Source: PFL42 sp963789825 (GTDB taxonomy: Bacteria > Chloroflexota > Anaerolineae > Anaerolineales > E44-bin32). Taken from it: a stretch of DNA of 64,000 nt. This document shows, piece by piece, positions 17,561 to 27,277 of the stretch. The translations under genes were made by a program, and so were the position numbers. The stretch is taken from contig CAWBME010000011.1 of assembly GCA_963789825.1 (NCBI GenBank), forward strand, positions 124,001-188,000, in the 5' to 3' direction. Each line of letters begins with the position of its first letter. The stretch's first letter is position 1. The notes beneath the pieces are model-generated. The model was not told the DNA's origin. It did not search any database and saw nothing but the letters and a program-made list of their open reading frames with translations.

Positions 17561-18677
17561 TCAGACCAGCGCTTTCTTGTAGAAACGGTAGCGTTTGTAG
17601 ATCTTTGCGCCGGCATGATGGGCGATGTTCCAGGTATCCGGGTTGTCCTCACCGGTCAGGGAGAAATCCGCCCACTGGTAGCCCTTGGGGATCGCGCGGC
17701 GCGCCATCTCCGCAAAGAGCAGAATGGCCACTCCCGTATCCCAGTACTCCGGCAGCACAGCCACGCTCTTCACGGAAAGCCCCTTCGGCTTGAGGTTCTT
17801 GTAGCGCAGGGCGCGCACATAGTCCCAGGGATAGCGCAGCCCGTTGAGATGGATCAAGATCTCATTGAAGTTCTGGATGGCCGGGAACCAGCCCACCGCC
17901 TTCCCATCTACCTCGGCAAAGAGGATCAGGTCCGGGTCAGCCAGATCCACCAGCGGCATCAGCATGCCCGCCACCGATTGGCGCGTATAGGGAACGAAAT
18001 CCGGCAAGTGTTCGAGGGCCCGGTTCTGCAGCAGCAAGATTCGGTCGATTTCGCCGTCGAGATCGGCCAGGTTGGCGGAGCGGACGGTGAAATCTCTGCG
18101 ACGCCGAACGCGGTCGGCGAGCCGCTGCACACGTTGAATGCTTCGACCCTGCGGGTCGATCTCGATGGCGTACGCCAGGCCATCATCGTGGCGCTTCATA
18201 AAGCCGAAGCGCTCGAAGAACTCGGGGTAGTAGGGCGGGTTGTGGCCACATAAGATTGCCGGCGGTCGGTCCCGGCCCTCGACGAGAATCCCGCGGGCGT
18301 CTTCCCGGTCCAGGTTGTAGGTGCCGCACAGCATGGTCAGGTCATGATCACGCGCCCAAGCGCCAGCGTGATGGAACAACGCTTCGGCGACCTGCGTAGT
18401 CGTCGATGCACTCGAAGAAGCCCAGCGAGCATTCGCCGGGTTCGCCGCCGTGCTCGTGGGAGCAGCACACGGTTCCGGCGAGGCGCCCGTCTTGGGTGGC
18501 GGTGAAGAAGTCGGCATACCCGCCCTGGAAGAAGGCGCCGCGGGATGGGTCGGTGGCTTTCTCGCGCTCCCGCAGCAGCGGGGGCACCCACAGCGGATCA
18601 TGCTGGTAGATGCGCCAAGGAAAGGTCAGGAAGGCGTGCTTGTCGCGGCGACTGCGAACCGGGCGGATCTCGATCAC
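17561..18677 (-). CDS. GNAT-like N-acyltransferase (frame interrupted)
   Basis: This is a protein of about 370 residues. Its N-terminal part (MIEIRPVRSRRDKHAFLTFPW, with DPLWVPPLLRE, FFTATQDGRLAGTVCC and LGFFECIDDY) is typical of a family of large GNAT-fold N-acetyltransferases. The frame breaks near 18390. One change links it to EALFHHAGAWARDHDL and the C-terminal GNAT half, which has PPYYPEFFERFGF and ends in AGAKIYKRYRFYKKALV. The start overlaps the stop of the GPH transporter gene by four bases, so the two are translationally coupled. The acyl acceptor is not known. Confidence 0.7.
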
Positions 18678-20053
18678 GCCGCTTCCTCGGCGGCCGCTAA
18701 GGCTGCCTGGCGGCGCTCTTCCAGCTGGCGATTGATCTCCCGGTAGTTGTCGCGGCTGAGCGGAAACAGCAAGGTGAACACGATTCCCAGCACCAACGCC
18801 AAGGCGGGGATCGGCCCCGCCACCATGCGGATCCCGAAGATGGCGCTGTCGGGCTGGACGGCGCTGGTGGGGACATAGCCGCTGGCCTGAAGCACGAGCA
18901 GCGCCAGCGGGACGGCCAGCGACGAGGCGACCTTCTGGGCCAGCGTGATCAGGCTGTAGAACATGCCCTCATTGCGCTTGCCGCTCTGCAGTTCGCCGTA
19001 CTCGATGGCGTCGGGAATGATGGCCCATGGCATCACGTGCATCGCCGACACCCCGATCCCCGCCAGAACACACAGGGTCATGATCAGGGGCATTCCCGTT
19101 TCGGGGCCGAGCGAAGCCAGGACCATCAGCACAACGGCCAGGAAGGCGATGCCGATGATGTAGGCCCAACGCTTGTTCAGATGGCGTGAGATCCAGGCCC
19201 ACAGGGGCAGGGCCGCCAGAGCCACCACGAAGATCGTCCCCAGAATCATGTCGCTCTGCGACTCGCGCTCGACGACGTACTTGACGTAGTACAGCAAGTT
19301 CACCTGAATGATGGCCATCGTCACGCCGTTGAACAGGAACAGCATCAGCCCGAACACGAACGGCCGATTTCTCCAGGAGGCCTTGATTGACTCCTTGAAT
19401 CCCGTCTGCGGTTGGTGCATGAATTCTTCCCGCTCCCGCGTTCCCCAGAACACCACCCACAGGGGCAGGGCGGAGAGAAAACCGAAGAGGACGCCCATCC
19501 TCAAGACCCGGCCGGCGTTCTCCGGATTGAATCCGCCCACGATCGAAAGCGGCAAGGTGAAGGCGATCAGGCTGCCCAGGATGGAGAAGAACATGCGGGT
19601 GCTGGTCAGTGAGGTTCGCTCATCGTAGTCGCTGGTCAGTTCCGGCGTCAGGGCGTAGAACGGCATATAGACGAAGGAGGCGGCAGTGTCGAACAGGGCA
19701 AAGGCCAGGGCGTAGTACAGCGCCAGCGCCGGGACCGACTCAACCGGCGGCCGCCACCACAACAGGCTGAAGGCCAGCGCAAAGGGCAGAGCGCCGAAGA
19801 GCAGGTAGGGACGACGGCGCCCCCAACGCGTGCGGGTCCGGTCCGACAGATACCCGACCAGGGGGTCGTTGATGTAGTCCCAGGTGCTGCCGATGAAGAT
19901 CGCCAGGGCGGCAACGGCCGGCATGACTCCGACGACCTCCGTCAAGAAGATCGCGAAGTACACGCTCAGAATGGTGTTGGTCAGGCTGAAACCCAGATCG
20001 CCCGAGCCGTAGGCCCACTTCTCGCGCCGGGACACTCTTGCGGGTGCGGCCAT
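18674..20053 (-). CDS. GPH-family (MelB-like) sugar:cation symporter
   Basis: This 459-residue permease of the glycoside-pentoside-hexuronide branch of the MFS fold has twelve hydrophobic helices. Family marks include the N-terminal KWAYGSGDLGFSLTNT segment, the DYINDPLVGYLSDRTRTRWGRRRP loop between helices 2 and 3, and PWAIIPDAIEYGELQSGKRN in the second half. MelB relatives couple sugar or organic-acid uptake to Na+ or H+. It is probably the first gene of a two-gene unit with the acetyltransferase, whose start it overlaps. The substrate cannot be told from sequence. Confidence 0.85.
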   Translation of the reverse strand: MAAPARVSRREKWAYGSGDLGFSLTNTILSVYFAIFLTEVVGVMPAVAALAIFIGSTWDYINDPLVGYLSDRTRTRWGRRRPYLLFGALPFALAFSLLWWRPPVESVPALALYYALAFALFDTAASFVYMPFYALTPELTSDYDERTSLTSTRMFFSILGSLIAFTLPLSIVGGFNPENAGRVLRMGVLFGFLSALPLWVVFWGTREREEFMHQPQTGFKESIKASWRNRPFVFGLMLFLFNGVTMAIIQVNLLYYVKYVVERESQSDMILGTIFVVALAALPLWAWISRHLNKRWAYIIGIAFLAVVLMVLASLGPETGMPLIMTLCVLAGIGVSAMHVMPWAIIPDAIEYGELQSGKRNEGMFYSLITLAQKVASSLAVPLALLVLQASGYVPTSAVQPDSAIFGIRMVAGPIPALALVLGIVFTLLFPLSRDNYREINRQLEERRQAALAAAEEAA

Positions 20054-20283
20054 GCCGTATTGCTCCTGGAGTGGGATTGCGCCCGAGGTAGAACCCCTTC
20101 CGAACGGTTACGCGACGGCCCGATCCGGACGGTCGGCCATTCCCGGCGCCCGAGACGCTGCTACCGCCGCCTGGCCGCAGCCCGGGCGGAGAGCCCATCT
20201 GGCACTTGCCGGAGGATCGCCCCGCGCAAAGGCACCGCCCCGGAGCCGCCAGAGCCAGTTCCCCGGCCGGCCCGGCCGGGGCC

Positions 20284-21418
20284 TCACTCCAGGGGAGGAT
20301 ACCAGGCGACGCGGGTGCCGTTCACAACGAGCAGCCGACCCTGTGCATCAAACGCCAGGCCGAACGGGAATCCCTCCACGTCAACCGTCCCCAGATGACG
20401 GCCGTCCCGATGGAAGACCTCCACGCCATCGATGTCCCCTACATAGATGCGCCCCCGGTCATCGACCGCGATCGAGTACGGCGCTCGCAGTTGGCCGGTC
20501 TCGTCACCCGAACTGCCCACGCGGTTGAGGAATCGCCCCTGCGGCGAGTAGACGAACACACTCTGGGTGAACGTACCCAGGCCATACAGGTTGCCCTCGC
20601 CGTCGGACGCCACCCGCAGGTCGAGCTCGGATTCCCCGGCGGGTCCACTGGCCGCATCCGGAATGGTCAGCTCAACCTCCCCGGTCCGTCCGAAGCTCAC
20701 CAGATTGTCCTGCCCGGCGGCGTACCAGAAGGCGACCAGACCACCGTCGGCCGTCATGGCTACATCGTCAAAGCCATCGCCCGCCGGGTGATCCACCGGC
20801 TGCAGCACTTCGCCGGTCTCACCCTGGAAGCGCTGAATCGTTCCACCCTGAACCAGGAAGACCGTCCCGTCCCGGCCGACGGCCAGGCCTCGCAGCGGAC
20901 GATCGCGATCGGCATGCCATTGAGTCAGGAAGCCGCCCTCGGCGTCGAAGACTTGCACCCGTCCGCCCTGGTACTCGCCCACATAGATCCGGCCGTCACC
21001 GTCGACGCCAATGCTGCGGGCATCGGTGAACCGCCCGGGCCCGATCCCTTCCCCGCCGAAGGATGGGATGGTCGTCGCCTGCGGGATATCCGCCTCCAAC
21101 TCCGACAGCGCCGTGGCGGCGGGCAGGACGGCGACCGCCGTCCCGAGACCGATGCCGCCGGCGATCAGCGCCATCACCAGCCCGGCCAGCGAAACCACGC
21201 CCACGATAACCACGATCAGGCAGGCTCAGCCCGCGCATCGCCCGCTGGCTGGATTGCGGCGAGACCTGGATGACCAGGCGCTGTGCCTGCGGCGGCTGCC
21301 GGTCGGTGACCTCGGAGACATCGATCGTGTGACGGCAGTACGGGCAGCGCGTCGTGGGTTGGCCTTTCTCCACATTCAGCGGCGCGCCGCACTCAGGGCA
21401 GGCGATCACCTCGGCCAT
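20284..21418 (-). CDS. Zinc-ribbon, membrane-anchored NHL/six-bladed propeller protein (frame interrupted)
   Basis: The start is the ATG at 21418 after a GGAGG site. Residues 1-30 form a rubredoxin-like zinc ribbon (CPECGAPLN, then CPYCRHTID). A linker leads to a hydrophobic helix (MVIVGVVSLAGLVMALIAGG). The remaining 270 residues are NHL-type propeller blades with repeated D-G-x-G-R-I-Y-V-G elements (for example VDGDGRIYVGEYQGG and VDDRGRIYVGDIDG). The frame breaks near 21223 just before the membrane helix, and a one-base change joins the parts. The topology would put the ribbon inside and the propeller outside. It probably acts in binding or sensing; its function is unknown. Confidence 0.7.
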
Positions 21419-21697
21419 CGTTCCTCCATTCACCGCAACACACGTACCCCGCCAGAGCGATGCCGCCGTCGGCCATCCGGGCACCGAGAAGGAACCGGCC
21501 ACCCAACCGCGTGCGGCAGGATCATTCTACCCGGCGAAGCTTGTCCGACGCGGACGGTCGTTGACCTCGGCCCAGCCTGTAAGCCGACTGGAAGGCCGAC
21601 CGGGACGTCATTCTGCGTAGAATGGATCCAGACCGCCGGCCTGGCCGGACCGTCGCCGCTGTGCGCACCGCTGGACGGCTCGCACCGGAAGGGGCAG

Positions 21698-22099
21698 ATG
21701 GCGCGAATCCTGATCGTCGACGATGAGCCCGACACGGTGCGCATCCTCTGCCTGGCGCTGCAGGTCCTTGGCCACCAGCCGCAAGGAGCAGGCAGCGGCC
21801 CGGCAGCGTTGCAGGCGATCGCCGAGAGCCCCCCTGACGGCGTGCTGCTCGATGTGATGATGCCGGAAATGGACGGTTTCGAGACGCTGCACCGGATTCG
21901 CATCTTGGCTGCCACGCGAGACCTGCCGGTGGTGTTCGTGACCGCCAGCGCCGAGGCCGACCTGGAAGTGCGAGCGGCGGCAGCCGGCGCGCAGGGCGTG
22001 CTGCACAAGCCGGTCGATCTGCACAGCCTGGCAGCGTGGATCGACCATCATTCTCTCCAGCCCGCGGTCGCCGAGATCCCCCTCTCAACCCCGTCCTGA
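21698..22099 (+). CDS. Single-domain response regulator (CheY-like)
   Basis: This 133-residue receiver has no output domain. The ATG at 21698 follows GGAAGGGG. The acidic pocket is Asp8-Asp9, the phosphoacceptor is Asp52 in LLDVMMPEMDGF, and the switch residues Thr (VFVTAS) and Lys (LHKPVD) are present. Such proteins act by protein-protein contact or as relay intermediates. It sits 112 bases upstream of the KdpD-like kinase on the same strand and could be a second target of that kinase. Confidence 0.87.
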   Translation: MARILIVDDEPDTVRILCLALQVLGHQPQGAGSGPAALQAIAESPPDGVLLDVMMPEMDGFETLHRIRILAATRDLPVVFVTASAEADLEVRAAAAGAQGVLHKPVDLHSLAAWIDHHSLQPAVAEIPLSTPS

Positions 22100-22211
22100 T
22101 CCGATCCCGGCCGGCTGCACTGGGACGCCACAGCCGCGGTCCTGCCGCGCATCTCCCATAATCGCCTCGCTCTCAACAACGGGTAGATAATAGACCCGGC
22201 GGAAGCCCACC

Positions 22212-23670
22212 ATGCGATCTCGCATCCCGGACACCCTGCTTCGCATCGCGTTATCGCTGCTGGCGGTCGGACTGACGACGGCGGTTCTGCGGCTGGTGCA
22301 GCCCTGGCTGAGCACGCCCACGGTTGCTTTGCTCTACTTGCTGCCGGTCGGGATCAGCTCGGCGCTGTGGGGTCTGCCTTCCGGCATCGCGGCCGCGGTC
22401 GCCGCTTTCCTCGCATTGAACTTCTTCTTCCTGCCGCCATTCTACACGCTGCGCGTGTTGAGGCCGCAGGATGCGCTCGAGCTCTTCGTCTTCCTGATCG
22501 TCGCCATCACCATCAGCCAGCTGCTGGGAGCGGCCCAGGCGGGCCTGGCGCGGGCCCGCGCCCGCGAGCGCGAGGCCCGGCACCTGAACGAGCTCACCAC
22601 CGCCCTGCTCGGCCAGGCGGACATCGGTTCGATCAGCCGTACGATCGCCGAGCGAATCCTGCTCACCTTGCCGGGAGCCGAGGTCGGGATCATCTTGCAG
22701 CCGGATGGAGACTTGCCTGCGGCAAGGTACTTTCTCCCGGCCCAGGCCCGTTCGCGACAGTCTCGGCCGGGCATCTCGCTTCCGATCCAGGGAATGCGCG
22801 GCCTGCTCGGAGAGATTCTGACTCTGGGAGCCGCGCGGGGGAATCCCTGCCGAAGTAGAGCAGCTGCTGAATACGTACTGCCTGGCGGCCGCGTTGGCGA
22901 TCGAGCGCGCCCAGCTGGGGGCGGCCGATACGCCGGGCGCGGCTGCTGGCACAAAGCGACGCTTTCAAGTCCGCCCTGCTCTCCTCGGTCTCGCATGAAC
23001 TGCGGAGCCCGCTGGCAACCATCAAGGCCTCGGTGACCAGCCTGCTGGGGGGCGAGGTCGAATGGGAAACCCAGGCTCGCCAGGAACTCCTCCAGGCCGT
23101 CGACGAGGAGACCGATCATCTGAATCTGCTCGGTCGGGAATCTGTCTGGACATGACCCGGATCGAAGCCGGCTACCTTCAACCCAAGCGCAACTGGAACG
23201 TGATGGCCGACATCGTCCGCTCGGTGGCCGACCGTATGCGCAACTCGCTGCGCGACCACCAGCTGCAGATCGACGTTTCGGACGATCTGCCGCTCGTCCC
23301 GGTGGACTATGTTCAAATCGAGCAGGTCCTCGCCAACCTACTGAGCAACAGCGTCAAGTACTCGCCGCAGGGCTCGGCCATCAAGGTTGTCGCCCTTCCC
23401 CAGGATGCGACCTGGCTGATGGTCCAGGTCTGCAATCAGGGCCCGAGTGTCCCTGCGGATGACCTGGAGCGGATCTTCGACAAGTTCCACCGGGTGACTG
23501 CCTCGGACCAGGTGAAGGGCATCGGGCTCGGCCTCTCGATCTGCAAGGGAATCGTCGAGGCCCACGGCGGCCGGATCTGGGCCGAGAACACCGAAGAAGG
23601 CATGACCTTCAGCTTCACGCTCCCCCTCACCCGGGAGGGCGCCGTGCCATCCTTGGCGGAGATCCAATGA
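22212..23670 (+). CDS. KdpD-like membrane sensor histidine kinase without the KdpD N-terminal domain (frame interrupted)
   Basis: Residues 1-110 hold the DUF4118-type four-helix membrane bundle of KdpD C-terminal halves (ALLYLLPVGISSALWGLPSG, NFFFLPPFYTLRV). A coiled coil, a GAF-like region, HisKA (SSVSHELRSPLATIKASV) and the ATPase domain (NLLSNSVKYSP, GIGLGLSICKGIV) follow. The KdpD-N/Usp region is absent, as in many short KdpD relatives. The frame breaks several times between about 22840 and 23140, and small indels restore QLLNTYCLAAALAIERAQLG and LDMTRIEAGYL. The ATGA overlap with the next gene marks a KdpD/KdpE-type operon. In the known system it controls K+ uptake, but no kdpFABC is present here. 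Confidence 0.75.
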
Positions 23671-24364
23671 ACCAGCAGCCGCATGTCCTGGTCATCGACG
23701 ACGAGCCGCAGATCCTGCGCGCCATCCGAACGATCCTGTCCGCCAAACACTTCAAGGTGACGACCGCCAGCCGCGGCGAAGAGGGCCTCACCCTGGCCGC
23801 CTCCCAGTCCCCGGATGTCATCATCCTGGATCTCAGCCTGCCGGACATCGACGGGATCGAGGTCTGCAGCCGACTGCGGGAGTGGACCCAAACGCCGATC
23901 ATCGTGCTGTCGGTCCGGGATTCGGAGCGCGACAAAGTCATGGCGCTCGATCGAGGCGCCGACGACTATCTGACCAAGCCCTTCGGCATCGAGGAGCTGC
24001 TGGCGCGAATCCGCGTGGCCATGCGCCACGCCGTGCAGGCCAAGGGAAGCCCAAGAGCCGATCGTGACCTCCGGGCCGCTGGAGATCGACCTCGCCGACT
24101 TCGAGGTCCGCCGCAACGGCGTCGAGGTCAAACTGACGGCGACCGAGTTCAAACTGCTGGCGCACCTGGCGACGAATGCCGGGCGAGTGCTCACCCACCG
24201 CGCGATCCTGGCCGCCGTCTGGGGGCCAGGAGTACGCCGAGCATGTCGAGTACCTGCGCGTCTACATGCGCCAGCTGCGCAAGAAGCTCGAGGACGATCC
24301 GGACCATCCCCACATTCTGACCACAGAGCCCGGGATCGGGTACCGGTTCATCATCGAAGGTTGA
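23667..24364 (+). CDS. kdpE: KdpE-like response regulator, OmpR family (frame interrupted)
   Basis: This DNA-binding regulator has about 230 residues. The receiver occupies residues 1-120, with Asp11-Asp12, phosphoacceptor Asp55 (IILDLSLPDIDG) and Lys in DYLTKPFGIEELLAR. The winged-helix output domain is recognisable by LTATEFKLLAHLATNAGRVLTH and VYMRQLRKKLEDDP, ending in TEPGIGYRFI as in KdpE. Frame breaks near 24050 (between the domains) and near 24225 (after LAAVWG) are fixed by single bases. The start overlaps the kinase stop. The T-rich direct repeat 26 bases past its stop is a candidate binding site. Confidence 0.78.
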
Positions 24365-24389
24365 GGGCCGAGCCCGCTCCGTCCGCTTC

Positions 24390-24406
24390 TTTATTTGTTC
24401 TTCACG
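24390..24406 (+). promoter_or_regulatory. Candidate KdpE-type operator upstream of cassette 1
   Basis: TTTATT-N5-TTCACG stands out as T-rich in very GC-rich DNA. The half-site spacing of 11 bases centre to centre is the usual OmpR-family arrangement. From memory, E. coli KdpE binds TTTATA-N5-TTTACA. A closely related element with the same preceding bases (ttctttatttgt) lies at 27086-27102 upstream of cassette 2. Confidence 0.45.
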
Positions 24407-24526
24407 AAATTCCCCACAACTTTAGTCTCCACCTTACCCGTGGGTGGCACACTGTGCCTGGGTGACCGGTGGGCTGCCGTAGCCGTCCGCCGGATGACCG
24501 TCGGAAATTGCCGCGAGGAGGATGCC

Positions 24527-24973
24527 ATGGCTGCAGTCGAGTCTCGTCACTTCCGAGCAGCCGTGACCCACGAAGAGGTGGTCCAAGCCGCTGACGAGAA
24601 CCCGGGCTGAGGAGGACCTGGTCCGCCGCGGGCGGTCTCTCGCCCGCCAGGCGATCGATGAGATGATCGCCGAGCTCGACCTGCGGGCGTCGCGCCATCA
24701 GCTCGATCGCGGCCTTCGTCTCAGCCTGCCGTACTTCGACGATCGCCGGCTTTCACTCCGCTACTGGTCATTCACGGTGATCCCCAAAGGGCGCATCCTC
24801 TTCGTCCCAGCCTTCGTCGTCCTGGCCGTTGAGCGTGAGATCGAGCGGGTCCAGGCACAGCGCGAGTTCACCGAGCCACCCGCGCCCATCTTCTCGAGAG
24901 TCTGCGCCAGCTCGCCAGCGCCTTCCGCTCCGGCACCCCCGACAACCGCCGCTCCGAGTTCCCCGTGAGGTAG
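24527..24973 (+). CDS. Small partner protein of K+-type permease, cassette 1 (frame interrupted)
   Basis: This is a protein of about 148 residues that I do not recognise. The ATG at 24527 follows GAGGAGG. After an N-terminal helix, the core reads LDRGLRLSLPYFDDRR...FTVIPKGRILFVPAFVVLA. The same core recurs in the proteins encoded before the second and third permeases. It has no membrane helix. The frame breaks near 24600 and near 24895; the corrected C-terminus is LRQLASAFRSGTP and the stop is at 24971-24973, seven bases before the permease start. Tight coupling with the permease suggests a cytosolic subunit or regulator of transport. That role is inferred. Confidence 0.6.
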
Positions 24974-24980
24974 CCCGACC

Positions 24981-26769
24981 ATGTTCTCTGTTGCCCTGCT
25001 GATCGTCTTCGTCTTTCTGGCCTACCGCATCTCTCCTCGCGAGAAGGCCGAGGACAAGCACGTTCACGGCGCCGGTCAGATTGGATTGCTGGCGGCCATC
25101 GCGCTGTTCGGCGTCGACTACTACACCTCGTTCTTCTACGCGACCGGGGAGCTGATGTCGGCCCTGCATCCCTACGGCCTGCAGAAGTACGCCTACATCG
25201 GCGTCGCCTTCATTGCCCTGGCGAACCTTGATCTTTGGCGGCCTGTACATGTACGCCCTGGGCATCTTCAACGAGGGCGGCGGGTCGTACACCGCTTCCA
25301 TGCGCTACCTGACTCCCTTCCTCAGCCTGGTGGTGGCGGTCGTGCTGATCGAGGACTACACGCTGACCATCGTGGTCTCGGCGCTATCGGGCGGCGATCA
25401 GCTGCTGTCGATCCTTAACCTGTACGGGCAGAACTGGCTCTACCACTTCCTGATCGGCGCCGGTCTGGCGGCCATCACCTGGTATCTCACGATCCGCGGC
25501 CGAGGCGATTCGTCCTTCGTCGTCTTCCTGCTGCTCGGAATCTTCGTCGAGCTGACGGTCGTGATGGCCATCGGACTCTTCACGGCGGTGGCCCGCGGCG
25601 TGCCGGCGGCACCTGCCGAGGTTCTCCACGAGACCACGCTCCAGCAGGCCCTGATGCACCTGCTGACCGCAACCATGAAGGGGATCGTCGCCCTCACCGG
25701 ATTGGAGGCCGTCTCGAATGGCATCCAGTTCTTCAAGGACGAGGACTTCGCCCTGGTTGGATGGGGCAAGCGGAAGGCCGCCCGCCTGAACTGGCTGTGG
25801 CACTTCTACAGCGGGAAGGTAGGGATTGGACGTGTCGTTCAGACCTCCTTCCTGTTCTACGGCGGGATGACGACCTTGTTCCTGACCTACTTCGCCCTGC
25901 ACTTCAATGTCTTCGACGGAACGCTGGGGCGATCGCTGATCGGCAACCTTTCATTCATCGGATTCAGCCAGCTGCCGGGGGGGATCACGTTGTATTGGGC
26001 CTATCAGATTCTGGCGGTTGCGTTGCTCGCGGCCGCCTCGATGACCGCTCTCCAGGATGCCCAGGCGACCGAATGGCGCGACGTCGCCATTGGCGAGATT
26101 CCCGAGGCGATCATCTACCGCGATCAGCGGGGAACCTTCACCCGATCGGTGACGATCACCTTCCTGGCGGCGGTCGCAATCATGTTCATCGTCCGCGGCC
26201 GCACCAGTGTCGCCGTCCCGTTCTACGGCGTCGGCGTGTTCCTGCCAATCGCCATCATGGGCTTCGCCGTCCGCAAGCATGTCCTGAGTCACTACGTCGG
26301 ACGCAAGCGTGCCTGGGGGGCACGCGCAGCCGGGTTCGCCGGCGTCCTGTCAACCTTCATCTTCATCTCGCAGATCTTCGGCAAGTGGGAAGAAGGCGGC
26401 TGGGTCCGATTGATCACCTTCACCACGCTGATCCTCACGGCGCATGCCATCTTGCTGTCGCCGATCGGCCATCGTGATCCGAAGCAGATCCATCGCATCG
26501 TGCGCGACAAGGCGCGGGTGCGTGGCGGGATGGCCTCGATCGTCGAGTGGCAATCGCTCAAGATGCAGGAATACCGCTACTCGCTGCTGCTTGGCCTGTC
26601 CCGCTTCTGGGAGCACTTCGGGGTGCGTCGCCCGGTAGCCGACGCCGTCCCCGTCCCGGCCGGCGACTATGACCATGCCCTGCATGTCGACGACCCGTCC
26701 GCTCCGTCTATCCTTGCCAAGTACCTTGACACCGGCCCGACACCGGACCCCGTCGCCCACCAACCCTAG
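24981..26769 (+). CDS. KimA/KUP-like APC-superfamily permease, cassette 1 (one frame break)
   Basis: This is a permease of about 595 residues with roughly 12 membrane helices and a cytosolic C-terminal domain, close to the length of KimA. The helix-1 motif GVDYYTSFFYATGE has Asp46 where KimA has its key Asp. FNEGGGSYTASMRYL, VVLIEDYTLTIVVSALSGGDQLLS, KGIVALTGLEAVSNGIQFFKD and VPFYGVGVFLPIA align well with KimA segments. KimA is a high-affinity H+/K+ symporter in the KUP family. The frame breaks near 25213 and is repaired by one base. It follows a KdpDE-like pair and its own small partner gene, so K+ uptake is the most likely role; another cation or an amino acid is possible. Confidence 0.75.
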
Positions 26770-26806
26770 TGAGCAGCTCTCCGAGAGGGCGGCGCCACAG
26801 AAGCCA

Positions 26807-26976
26807 GTAGGATGGCGAGGCAAGAACAGATCCGGCGTGGCCCCTCGCCTCCGCTCCGGGCAGACACTCGGGCTGACAGGCGCCCCCGAGATTCTTCTCC
26901 CAGAGCCGGGCTTTGGCCCAGGGGCCCCCTTGCCCCGCCGTAGAGCCATGTAGGATGGCGAGGGAGAAGCAGATCC
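26807..26976. repeat. Paired intergenic repeats in the gap between cassettes 1 and 2
   Basis: Two 27-base copies (26807-26833 and 26950-26976) share gtaggatggcgagg followed by a close variant of aagcagatcc, 143 bases apart in the same orientation. The bases after the first copy (cctcgcctccgctccgggca, then actcgggctgacagg) resemble the right end of the element at 59816-60122, so these look like decayed members of that family. They lie in the 508-base gap 26770-27277, which otherwise holds only the operator-like site and a small hairpin near 27150-27170. Confidence 0.6.
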
Positions 26977-27085
26977 TTCGCTCTTCCAAGCGCTGGCGCT
27001 GCCCTCCACCCTGGCCTCGGCCTCGCCGCTGAAACCCCCGCAAGCTGCTGCACCCACCCGTCCCAGCCTTCGACCGGCAGGTTTC

Positions 27086-27102
27086 TTTATTTGTCCTTTA
27101 TT
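27086..27102 (+). promoter_or_regulatory. Candidate KdpE-type operator upstream of cassette 2
   Basis: A perfect direct repeat TTTATT-N5-TTTATT with 11-base spacing lies about 176 bases before the cassette 2 start. It shares the flanking tttctttatttgt with the site at 24390-24406. A T-run (cggcttttttatc) and a possible -10 (TAGATT) follow within 50 bases. The spacing and composition match OmpR-family half-sites, and E. coli KdpE boxes in particular as I recall them. Confidence 0.5.
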
Positions 27103-27277
27103 CGATTGGGCGGCTTTTTTATCGCGGCCTAACTCCCTCGGCGTAGATTGGGAGGGGTGTGACACCTCCCCGGATCCGACCGCCGGGTCCAGGCAGTCGT
27201 CACGCCCCCCCGCTGCCCATCCCGGCAGCAGGCAACTCCGGCGGCTTGAGCCGCGACTGCAAGGAGACCACCATCCC

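Noticed and set aside
24365..24526. A c-di-AMP (ydaO-type) riboswitch upstream of the first cassette
   Set aside because: KimA genes in Bacillus have one, but the conserved riboswitch core was not recognisable and the space before the gene is only about 160 bases. A covariance-model search would settle it.
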